Source: Methylacidiphilum caldifontis
Lineage (GTDB): Bacteria > Verrucomicrobiota > Verrucomicrobiia > Methylacidiphilales > CAMAQI01
DNA length: 6,286 nucleotides
Assembly: GCA_945860255.1 (NCBI GenBank)
Contig: CAMAQI010000138.1
Span: forward strand, 1 to 6,286
Reading direction: 5' to 3'
The notes beneath the pieces are model-generated. The model saw nothing but the letters and a program-made list of their open reading frames with translations, did no database searches and was not told where the DNA came from. Positions 1 to 6,234 of this stretch are shown here, piece after piece; position 1 is the first letter of the stretch, and every line of letters begins with the position of its first letter. The position numbers and the translations under genes were made by a program.

Positions 1-1090
1 CGGTGATCTTTTCTCCATCAATAGTCACGGCCCCAGCTTGAATGAGGCGACGGGCCTCTCCTCCGCTTGGCGCGGCCCCGACTTCTTGAAGGAGTTTGAC
101 GATCCATATCGGATTTTCGGAGGGGATTTTCTCTTCGAGATCGGCTTGCGAGAGATCTTTCTTTGAAAATTTTGATTCAAAATCCTCTCTCGCTTGTTGG
201 GCTGCTTCAGCGCTATGAAAGCGTTGGATAATCGCCATCGCTAGCTCTTTTTTCGCCTCCATCGGGTGTTCCGGAGCCGGATGATCGAGTCCATAACGGG
301 CTCCAAGCATCGCTCTCCAGAGCGTCATTGTTTCATCGGAAATCGACATCGTCTTTCCAAACATCTCGGTCGGCGATTCAGTCAGGCCGATATAGTTTTG
401 GAGTGATTTCCCCATTTTCTTGACTCCGTCCGTGCCGACGAGAATCGGGAGAACCATGACGACCTGAGGCTCTTGATCGGAGGCTCTTTGGAGGTCTCGT
501 CCGACGAGATTATTAAAGAGTTGGTCATTTCCACCGAGCTCGACATCGGAGCGAATCATCACCGAGTCGTAGCCTTGCATGAGGGGGTATTGAAATTCGG
601 TCAACGTAATTGAAACGCCTTCGGTATATCTTTTCTTAAAGTCTTCTCGCTCAAGGAGTTGGGAGACGGTGATTAGGGAATTAAGTTTCAGGACATCGGA
701 GTAGCGAAATTGGTCAAACCACTCCCCGTTGAAACGAACTTCGCTTTTAGTTCGATCGATAATTTTAAAGACCTGTTCGGTGTAGGTTTTTGCGTTCTCT
801 TGGACCTGTTCTGGAGTGAGAGGAGGTCGGGTCTTTGAGCGTCCTGTGGGATCGCCAATACGGGCGGTATAGTCGCCAATGATGATCACTGCGTGATGAC
901 CTAGCGATTGAAATTGAGCGACCTTATCGAGGACAATGGCATGTCCGAGATGAAGATCGGGGGAGGAGGGATCAAATCCGAGTTTAATTCGAAGGGGGCG
1001 GCCTGATTTCAGTTTTTCCAAAAGAGACTCTGAGGAGATCACTTGATTCGTGCCTTGAAGGAGAAGATGAAGCTGTTCTTGAGGGTTCAT
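1..1090 (-). CDS. tyrS: Tyrosyl-tRNA synthetase, C-terminus cut by window edge
   Basis: This cytosolic class I aminoacyl-tRNA synthetase charges tRNA-Tyr with tyrosine using ATP. I translated 363 residues from the ATG at 1090 down to base 2, with no stop codon. The HIGH motif is HLGH (residues 47-50), inside DLHLGH, typical of the shorter bacterial TyrRS subtype (TyrZ-like). The nucleotide loop GDYTARIGDPTGRS (72-85) follows. The tyrosine pocket region has Y168, Q172, D175 and GGNDQ (186-190). The KMSKS motif reads KMGKS (225-229), a tolerated Gly variant. From about residue 340 the S4 RNA-binding domain begins (EARRLIQAGAVTIDGEKIT) and runs off the window, so roughly 35-45 residues are missing compared with the usual ~400. 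The start is chosen because the N-terminus has normal length before HLGH and a good promoter lies just upstream. No SD is visible. The gene is transcribed divergently from the helicase gene. Identity is very secure. Confidence 0.97.
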   Translation of the reverse strand, partial: MNPQEQLHLLLQGTNQVISSESLLEKLKSGRPLRIKLGFDPSSPDLHLGHAIVLDKVAQFQSLGHHAVIIIGDYTARIGDPTGRSKTRPPLTPEQVQENAKTYTEQVFKIIDRTKSEVRFNGEWFDQFRYSDVLKLNSLITVSQLLEREDFKKRYTEGVSITLTEFQYPLMQGYDSVMIRSDVELGGNDQLFNNLVGRDLQRASDQEPQVVMVLPILVGTDGVKKMGKSLQNYIGLTESPTEMFGKTMSISDETMTLWRAMLGARYGLDHPAPEHPMEAKKELAMAIIQRFHSAEAAQQAREDFESKFSKKDLSQADLEEKIPSENPIWIVKLLQEVGAAPSGGEARRLIQAGAVTIDGEKIT

Positions 1091-1104
1091 GAGATAGGGG
1101 CAGA

Positions 1105-1133
1105 GGTATAACGAGGAAATCAAGGGGAGTCAA
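1105..1133 (-). promoter_or_regulatory. Sigma70-type promoter of tyrS, very short leader
   Basis: Reading the minus strand, a -35 box TTGACT (1133-1128, 5/6 to consensus) is followed by exactly 17 nt and a -10 box TATACC (1110-1105, 4/6). The -10 box ends 14 nt before the tyrS ATG at 1090. Transcription would therefore start near 1098, leaving a leader of only about 8 nt with no room for a Shine-Dalgarno sequence. The same geometry recurs at the promoter at 6235-6263. The boxes are seen directly. The transcription start is inferred. Confidence 0.6.
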
Positions 1134-1170
1134 AGCGAGTTTTTAGACTCTCTTCCCCGCCTCTTCCTCT

Positions 1171-1235
1171 ATCCGTGTTAATCCGTGTCCATCCGTGGTT
1201 AAAAATGGTTTTGAATTGTGTTGATCGGTGTAAAT
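1171..1235. repeat. 10-bp-periodic intergenic repeat (ATCCGTG units)
   Basis: Three perfectly phased 10-bp units stand head to tail: ATCCGTGTTA (1171-1180), ATCCGTGTCC (1181-1190) and ATCCGTGGTT (1191-1200). After AAAAATGGTTTTGA come two decayed units, ATTGTGTTG (1215-1223) and ATCGGTGTAA (1224-1233). On the minus strand the core reads ACCACGGAT, GGACACGGAT, TAACACGGAT. The array lies between the divergent tyrS and helicase genes and outside both coding regions. From memory, near-identical ACACGGAT strings recur between genes in many unrelated environmental bacterial genomes, so this is probably one copy of a dispersed repeat family. That comparison is unverified. The 10-bp period is close to a helical turn, so stacked protein-binding sites are another possibility. 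Confidence 0.7.
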
Positions 1236-1276
1236 GAGCGAAAGCAGTGGAGTTCGGTTGAAGTTTTGTCTGGTAC

Positions 1277-1307
1277 GGAGGGGCTTCCTCTCCTAGAAGC
1301 CTAAATG
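1277..1307 (+). promoter_or_regulatory. Displaced SD and hairpin abutting helicase start codon
   Basis: A perfect SD core, GGAGG (1277-1281), lies 23 nt before the ATG at 1305, too far for normal initiation. The gap is almost entirely a hairpin: GGCTTC (1282-1287) pairs perfectly with GAAGCC (1296-1301) around an 8-nt loop. Folded, it would leave only TAA between the stem and the ATG and bring GGAGG close to the start codon. A competing fold is also possible: GGAG (1277-1280) with CTCC (1290-1293), or GAGG (1278-1281) with CCTC (1287-1290). Either would hide the SD and exclude the first hairpin. The pairings are seen in the sequence. Any switching or helicase autoregulation is inference. Confidence 0.45.
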
Positions 1308-3086
1308 CAGAAGAAACTTTTCACTGAACTTGGCCTCTCTCCAGAACTCATTAAGGCGATCCATAAGATCGGTTATGAGGAGGCTTCCCACATTCAATCC
1401 GAGGCGATTCCCTTTCTCTTGCAAGGCTCGGATGTCGTCGGAATGTCTCAGACCGGTTCCGGAAAAACAGCGGCCTTTTCGATTCCAGCGATTGAAAAAG
1501 TCGATGCTTCCCTCCGTGCTCCTCAAATTTTAATTCTCTGTCCGACCCGTGAACTTGCAGTTCAGGTCGCTGAGGAGGTCTCTAAGCTTGCGGCCTTTAA
1601 GGTCGGCGTCCGTGAGCTTCCGATTTATGGAGGTCAATCGTACGAGCGTCAGTTTCGCGGACTTCAACAAGGGGCCCAGATTATTGTGGGAACTCCCGGT
1701 CGAGTCATGGATCACTTGCAGCGTAAATCACTTCTTCTCGATAAAATTAAAATGGTGATTTTAGATGAGGCCGATCGGATGCTCGATATGGGTTTCTTGG
1801 AGGATATTAAAATTATTTTAAAACAGGCCCCGAAAGAGCGTCAGACGGTTTTCTTTTCCGCGACCTTGCCTCGTCCGATTCAAGATTTAATCAAAACCTT
1901 TACCCGTAATCCAAAAACGATTGAGATTGCTGCTCAAGCGATGACCGTTCCTTCGATCGAACAAATTTATTATGAGGTTGATCGTCGATTTAAGATCGAT
2001 GTTCTTTGTCGGATTATTGATATTCAGGATATTAAATTTGGGATTATTTTTTGTGCCACCAAAATGATGGTCGATGATCTTACCGAACATTTGACGGCCC
2101 GTGGTTATGCGGCCGATAAAATGCATGGCGATATGACGCAGCCGTTGCGCGAACGAGTGATTGCGAAATTCCGTAAACGAGGGATCGAATTCCTTGTGGC
2201 GACCGATGTGGCGGCCCGTGGTTTGGATGTCGATGATATTGAGGTTGTCTTTAATTATGACCTACCGAATGACGGAGAGGATTATATCCATCGGATCGGA
2301 CGAACCGGTCGCGCAGGACGAAAGGGTCGTGCGATCACTTTTGTCTCCGGTCGTGAACTTTATAAACTACAATCGATTATTCGATTTACGAAAGGAACGA
2401 TTCGTCAAGAACGGGTTCCTTCCGTTGAGCAGGTTGAGGATAAACGAAGCAGTCTCTTTGCTGAATCGCTTCGAGAGATTTTGGAAAAGGGAACCTATCC
2501 CCGTCATGACGAAATGATTAAAGGATTGCTCGATCAAGGCTATGCTTCGACCGATGTCGCTTCGGCATTGATTCATCTGTTGAATGGCGATAAGCCAAAA
2601 GCAGCCCCGGCTCCCGTAGAAAGTCGTGAGCCTCGTGGTGACCGGGGGGGAGATCGTTTTCGTTCGAGTGACCGAGGGGGTCGCTCAGAGGGATCACGAG
2701 ATCGTATTAATCGAGAGGATCGTCCGCAAGCTCGTTCTCGTGAAGGGGAGCGTCGGGATCGTCCGGAGAGAGCTTATCCGACGCGTGAAAAAGCCGGATT
2801 TGAAGAGCGCCCCAAACGGCCCCAGCAACCGAACCTTCCTCGTGAAGCCGGAATGACCCGTGTGGTGATCGGCGTGGGAACGACTCATGAGGTAAAGGCC
2901 GGAGAGGTTTTGGGAATGATTTTAGAAAGCACTCAGCTTCCAAAAGATACCGTGGGGGCGATTCGACTCTATCCGAAACAGACCTTAGTCGATGTGAAGG
3001 AGGCCCATGCCGCCGCCGTGATTCAGAAGGTGAATGGACTCCTTTATAAAGAGCGAAAAGTCTGGTGTAAGCCCGAAGGGGCATAA
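1305..3086 (+). CDS. deaD: DEAD-box RNA helicase, DeaD/CsdA-like, DbpA-type tail
   Basis: This ATP-dependent cytosolic RNA helicase (593 aa; E. coli DeaD has about 629) remodels RNA duplexes, typically in ribosome assembly, mRNA decay or cold adaptation. All core motifs are intact: Q motif GYEEASHIQ (23-31), Walker A SQTGSGKT (48-55), PTRELA (80-85), GG (109-110), TPGR (130-133), DEAD (154-157), SAT (185-187), motif IV region IIFCATK (247-253), HGDM (274-277), ATDVAARGLD (299-308) and HRIGRTGRAG (329-338). A helical segment (about 380-430) follows, then a disordered Arg/Asp/Gly-rich linker (about 432-515) with GDRGGDR- and SSDRGGR-like runs. The end (about 517-593, TRVVIGVG to KVWCKPEG) matches the DbpA/CsdA C-terminal RRM-like domain that binds structured RNA. 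The start is certain within the frame, because an in-frame TAA lies directly before the ATG. I found no convincing promoter. The deaD name is by architecture. Confidence 0.95.
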   Translation: MQKKLFTELGLSPELIKAIHKIGYEEASHIQSEAIPFLLQGSDVVGMSQTGSGKTAAFSIPAIEKVDASLRAPQILILCPTRELAVQVAEEVSKLAAFKVGVRELPIYGGQSYERQFRGLQQGAQIIVGTPGRVMDHLQRKSLLLDKIKMVILDEADRMLDMGFLEDIKIILKQAPKERQTVFFSATLPRPIQDLIKTFTRNPKTIEIAAQAMTVPSIEQIYYEVDRRFKIDVLCRIIDIQDIKFGIIFCATKMMVDDLTEHLTARGYAADKMHGDMTQPLRERVIAKFRKRGIEFLVATDVAARGLDVDDIEVVFNYDLPNDGEDYIHRIGRTGRAGRKGRAITFVSGRELYKLQSIIRFTKGTIRQERVPSVEQVEDKRSSLFAESLREILEKGTYPRHDEMIKGLLDQGYASTDVASALIHLLNGDKPKAAPAPVESREPRGDRGGDRFRSSDRGGRSEGSRDRINREDRPQARSREGERRDRPERAYPTREKAGFEERPKRPQQPNLPREAGMTRVVIGVGTTHEVKAGEVLGMILESTQLPKDTVGAIRLYPKQTLVDVKEAHAAAVIQKVNGLLYKERKVWCKPEGA

Positions 3087-3114
3087 TCCCAGATTCCTTG
3101 CATTAGAAATAGAT

Positions 3115-3136
3115 CGGGAGCGATCCCGCACGTGCG
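3115..3136. other. Small hairpin plus 10-bp palindrome after helicase gene
   Basis: About 28 nt past the helicase stop, CGGGA (3115-3119) and TCCCG (3124-3128) form a 5-bp stem closed by the GNRA-type tetraloop GCGA. Overlapping its end is the perfect 10-bp palindrome CGCACGTGCG (3127-3136), centred on CACGTG. There is no T-run after either, so neither is a standard intrinsic terminator. This could be a Rho-type or RNA-stabilising 3' end, a protein-binding site, or the remnant of a mobile-element end. Function is not assignable. Confidence 0.4.
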
Positions 3137-3161
3137 CATGGGCGTCAACTTAAGAGAAGAG

Positions 3162-3290
3162 AAAATGCAATTTTCACACGAAGCCTCAAAGCTTCCCAAG
3201 GTTCTCCCCGTAGGAATTTAGAAAAAAATCATTTGCCTTTCGGGCGGAGCCTTGGGCAACTTTGCGGCTTCGTGTGAAAAACTGTATTTT
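3162..3290. repeat. Large imperfect inverted repeat between convergent genes
   Basis: The arms 3171-3210 and 3241-3280 match at 34 of 40 positions as reverse complements. The outermost 15 are perfect (TTTTCACACGAAGCC against GGCTTCGTGTGAAAA), and the inner block CCCAAGG/CCTTGGG is also perfect. Similarity continues outward with small gaps to about 3162 and 3290 (AAAATGCA against TGTATTTT), giving arms near 49 bp around a 30-nt AT-rich loop (3211-3240). Of the six mismatches, two would be G-U pairs in plus-strand RNA and one in minus-strand RNA. It fills most of the 280-bp gene-free gap between the convergent helicase and MEMO genes. It could end transcription from both sides, or be a MITE-like non-autonomous element. 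I see no transposase and no clear target-site duplication. The arm resembles, from memory, GCAAAG-type dispersed intergenic repeats. Confidence 0.8.
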
Positions 3291-3366
3291 GGTATTTTTC
3301 ATAATCTCTTGGACAATAGATGTTTATATACTTCAAGAAGTTTGCTTCATTAGGAGATCCTGCTCT

Positions 3367-4299
3367 TTAGCTTTTATTTTGGAGGTAGCCGGAGGTGAAG
3401 GTGACGGCGGACATATCGCCTTCTTCAAACCATTGTTCGTAATGGGTTCGAGTGAGTGAATATTGGTTGCCGAAAATCGCCATCATCAAGGCGAGGGCTC
3501 CGACGCCATCGAAGTATCGATAGTTCCCATCAATAAAGAGATGCTCAAAGAAGGCAGAGGGATTTCGGGCTTCGACCGCTTTCCAGAGAGTCTCCTCCCA
3601 TTCGTGAGCCGCTTGAAGTCTTTGAGGGGTGACGGCATAGGGATGTTTAAATCGAGGTCCCATATGGCAGCCATCAATACTGACAATAACTTGAAGCTTG
3701 GAGCCGAGCTTTTGTTTTAAATTTCTTAACGATTGAGCTAAGGTGTAAAGGGAGTGATCTTTTTCAGGGACCATTCCGAGGTAAAGATGTTCATAGAGGC
3801 CTCCACAAAGGACCGGAATATAGTTAAAAGGAGTTTCAATCCCCATCAATTTTCGCAGGGTGGCAAGAGCGACGACAGGAAACTCGATCGAGTGTTCTCC
3901 CTCGTGAGATTTCGCATCTTCTAACATCGGAAAAGGAATCTTTTGGGCGAGATCGTGAATCAGATCGGACGCCGCAGGGATGAGCCCGAACGGGGTCTGA
4001 TAGCCGCGCGGATCCGTACTCCATTCTTGTTGAGATTTATGTCCGACTCCCAAAATAAGATAGGTCTCGGCGATGGGGGCAGTGAGGAGTTTTTCATATC
4101 CCCATCCATAGGCTTTTTGGGTGACCCGATAGTCGATATGAGGAAGAAGGAGTCCTTCGATCGAGGGATCTGATCCTGGCTGGGGGTTCCAGGGAGGGGT
4201 TTCCTTTTGGTCAAACCATCCTTTAAAAAAATCGAGAGCCTCCTTTTCTGATTTGGGATAACAAACGCCTGCGAATCGAGGTTTTAAAGAGGAGCTCAT
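3367..4299 (-). CDS. amrB: MEMO/AmrB-family protein with Cys-to-Asp change
   Basis: This is a cytosolic protein of the MEMO1/AmmeMemoRadiSam-B family (related in fold to LigB-type non-haem-iron dioxygenases); its enzymatic role in bacteria is not settled. Numbered from the ATG at 4299 (310 aa), the family signatures are AGVCYP near the N-terminus, PHIDY (His54; human H49), GVGHKS (His87; human H81), EGEHSIE (133-139), IPVLCGGL, and SIDGCHMGPRF (His212; human H192). The position of human metal-site Cys244 (ICGRHP) is FDGVGA here, so Cys is replaced by Asp264. The frame also opens with a TTG at 4332 (321 aa, 11 nt overlap with the upstream gene). I prefer the ATG because family homology starts right after it; neither has a good SD. 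Only 22 nt separate it from the sulfatase stop, so co-transcription is likely. No AMMECR1 or radical-SAM partner is in the window. Confidence 0.88.
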   Translation of the reverse strand: MSSSLKPRFAGVCYPKSEKEALDFFKGWFDQKETPPWNPQPGSDPSIEGLLLPHIDYRVTQKAYGWGYEKLLTAPIAETYLILGVGHKSQQEWSTDPRGYQTPFGLIPAASDLIHDLAQKIPFPMLEDAKSHEGEHSIEFPVVALATLRKLMGIETPFNYIPVLCGGLYEHLYLGMVPEKDHSLYTLAQSLRNLKQKLGSKLQVIVSIDGCHMGPRFKHPYAVTPQRLQAAHEWEETLWKAVEARNPSAFFEHLFIDGNYRYFDGVGALALMMAIFGNQYSLTRTHYEQWFEEGDMSAVTFTSGYLQNKS

Positions 4300-4321
4300 T
4301 TTTAAATCATACAGAGAGCGG

Positions 4322-6220
4322 TTATTTTTCAACGCGTTTTTTTTGGAGCTCCTGAAGATAAACGCTTTGGCGCTGATAGTAGGCGATGAGCCGTTGAGCT
4401 TGCGGATCTTCAGGATCTGCGATCTCCCCCTTTTTTTCTAAAGGATCCTGTTTGAGATCCCAGCGTATGATCGATTGGATCACCGGATCGGCGACGACTT
4501 TTATTCCTTGCGAGGAGATGCTTGCGACCTGCAATTCTCCGGAATTAAAGATTTCGGAGCGATTCAATGGGCGATACCAAGAGCTGCCTTGAAAAGATTG
4601 AGGATCGTAAGGGTGTTCTAAATGATCTAGTAAGGTCGGGACAAGATCGGCATGGCTTGTCAGGAGAGTTGTCGACCCCGTTATTTTCTCGCTTACCCAA
4701 AAAAAGGCAGGAACTTTTAAGATCTCTTCGAACATCCAATTGCCGTGTGTGAAGAAACCGCGATCAAAGGTTTGTCCGTGATCTCCGGTGATAAAAACGA
4801 GAGTCTCTTGGAGTTCGCCTGAACGTTCCAAGCCCTCAAAGAGTTTTTCAATAGCGGCATCCATGGCGCGCATCGAATTGAGATAGAGTCGATACTGAAT
4901 CGTATTCATGTTTTTTTCATTCTTTTCGATCGGAACGGGGGTGTAGCCAGGAACTTGGATATAGGGAGCGTGAGGAAGATAGGTTGAGTAGAGGCCGATC
5001 ATCGGCTGATCGTTTTGAGAAAACTCTTTGAGAAAGCGGTCAACGGCAACAAATTCACTTCGGGCAGAGAATCCATTATTTTTAGCGTGAGGCGAGTTTG
5101 ATAAAAAGGAGTAGTCGATGATCTTCATCTCATTGACTTGCATCAACGCTTTGGGACGACAATAAAGAGTGGAGACGGGGGTCACGATAAACCCTGGAAT
5201 ACCTAGCAGCTGGGGGATTGCATCGATCCAACTGTTTTTCCATGCTACGGGAGAGACTTCCGGATAGCAGCCCGTAAAGAGGGAAAAATGAGCTTTCCAG
5301 GTCGCATTGCCGCTTGAGTAATGATTTTGAAGTTTCCATCCCTCTTGATATTTTTTTGCTAAAAAAGGGGTGACTTTCCAGCCGTCGACTCCGTCTTGGA
5401 GAAACCATTTTTCGCTAAAGCTCTCGATGATAATAAAAAGAATTTTCTTTTTCTTAAAAGAAGGGAGTCCGATCGATTGAGGGGTGATCTCGTTTTCAGG
5501 AGGATTAAAGATTCCCTCTTGAAGAAATGAGGGATCGCTCTTGTATTCAGGAAAGGGATTTTTCATCGTCCACCATTCGATGCTTTGATAGAGTCCAGGG
5601 GGGATCGTAACGGCCGCATTGCTGGTCACTGGGCCGGATCGAAAGAGATAACCGAGTGCGATTGACGACAAAAAGAAGATCCAAGAAAATCCAACCCATA
5701 ACTTCCAGTGTTTCCATTTCCAAATAAGGAAACAGTGACCTCCGTAAATGCAAAATCCAAAGAGAGAGAGAAAACTGATATTGGCGACGACTTCTCTCCA
5801 CGTAATCATCCTTGAGATTCGATGCATAAGATCAAAAGTGGGCATCGCGGAATATTTGGCAAGGGAGGTGTAGTGCGAGAAACAAAAGATCACAAAAATA
5901 AATCCAACGATAAAAGCGATTTTTGGCGCCCAATTTCGAAATCGAAATTGTCCGATGATTGCGTAAAGAAGGGTTAAGAGAAGCCAGAGAAAAAGGATAA
6001 CCCATCCGTCTAATAAAGCTAAAGAGAAAAGCGAGAGCGGATGTTGAAAGGTAGGGTCGAATTGATAGATCGTTTCACTTTTGTAAACCATACTCCAAAA
6101 GAGAAGAAGTCGATAGACCCCAAGTACCCCCATCCAAGAGGTAATAATTCGTAAGGTCATCGAGGAAAAAAAATAGCGAGTGAGGAGGCCTGCTCGGGTA
6201 CGATGTAAAATTCCTTCCAT
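4322..6220 (-). CDS. Membrane sulfatase/LtaS-like phosphotransferase
   Basis: This 632-aa integral membrane enzyme belongs to the sulfatase/alkaline-phosphatase superfamily with LtaS/MdoB/YejM-like architecture. About five membrane helices come first (near 27-47, 62-90, 99-117, 145-168, 174-193), then a catalytic domain (about 258-540) outside the cytoplasmic membrane. Likely active-site residues are Glu266 in FIIIESFSEKW, the presumed nucleophile Thr307 in SSGNATWKAHFSLFTG, His417 in STYLPHAPY, Asp480-His481 in FITGDHGQTF, and His492 in THGNWMFEE. Thr rather than Cys/Ser fits phosphoglycerol or phosphoethanolamine transfer, or hydrolysis, better than a true sulfatase. The substrate cannot be told. 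The SSGNxT signature looks closer to YejM/PbgA-type proteins than to LtaS (GxxKTSD). The ATG at 6220 follows a good promoter by a very short leader; Met21 (6160) is an alternative start. T8 tracts lie on the coding strand just before Met21 and opposite an A8 run near the end. Confidence 0.88.
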   Translation of the reverse strand: MEGILHRTRAGLLTRYFFSSMTLRIITSWMGVLGVYRLLLFWSMVYKSETIYQFDPTFQHPLSLFSLALLDGWVILFLWLLLTLLYAIIGQFRFRNWAPKIAFIVGFIFVIFCFSHYTSLAKYSAMPTFDLMHRISRMITWREVVANISFLSLFGFCIYGGHCFLIWKWKHWKLWVGFSWIFFLSSIALGYLFRSGPVTSNAAVTIPPGLYQSIEWWTMKNPFPEYKSDPSFLQEGIFNPPENEITPQSIGLPSFKKKKILFIIIESFSEKWFLQDGVDGWKVTPFLAKKYQEGWKLQNHYSSGNATWKAHFSLFTGCYPEVSPVAWKNSWIDAIPQLLGIPGFIVTPVSTLYCRPKALMQVNEMKIIDYSFLSNSPHAKNNGFSARSEFVAVDRFLKEFSQNDQPMIGLYSTYLPHAPYIQVPGYTPVPIEKNEKNMNTIQYRLYLNSMRAMDAAIEKLFEGLERSGELQETLVFITGDHGQTFDRGFFTHGNWMFEEILKVPAFFWVSEKITGSTTLLTSHADLVPTLLDHLEHPYDPQSFQGSSWYRPLNRSEIFNSGELQVASISSQGIKVVADPVIQSIIRWDLKQDPLEKKGEIADPEDPQAQRLIAYYQRQSVYLQELQKKRVEK

Positions 6221-6234
6221 GGGTGATGGAGTTT

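Noticed and set aside
688..879. 63-residue minus-strand open frame within tyrS
   Set aside because: It is an out-of-frame shadow of tyrS, whose own frame carries all the expected synthetase motifs.
1171..1200. CRISPR array
   Set aside because: The units are 10 bp and abut with no spacers, and no cas gene is present.
1091..1304. T-box or other riboswitch upstream of tyrS
   Set aside because: The promoter lies so close to the ATG that the leader is only about 8 nt, leaving no space for a regulatory leader. I see no T-box sequence on the minus strand.
2707..3084. 125-residue open frame antisense to the helicase 3' end
   Set aside because: It lies wholly opposite the Arg-rich linker and the DbpA-like domain, whose codon bias keeps the opposite frame open. 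The product is Arg/Pro/Ser-rich with no recognisable domain.
3162..3290. Ordinary intrinsic terminator
   Set aside because: The arms are far too long and neither strand shows a clean U-run directly after the stem. It may still stop transcription, but I list it as a repeat.
3087..3366. tRNA or known small-RNA gene in the convergent gap
   Set aside because: There is no cloverleaf arrangement and no TTCGA-type T-loop with matching acceptor stem. The structure is explained by the inverted repeat.
3262..3459. 65-residue plus-strand open frame running from the inverted repeat into the MEMO gene
   Set aside because: It starts inside the repeat arm with a non-ATG codon, overlaps the end of a well-supported gene antisense, and shows no homology I recognise.
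4300..4332. TTG start of the MEMO gene at 4332
   Set aside because: It remains possible, but the 11 added residues (MKNNRSLYDLK) carry no family similarity, and the AGGAG upstream (4352-4348 region) is about 16 nt away. The ATG at 4299 is preferred.
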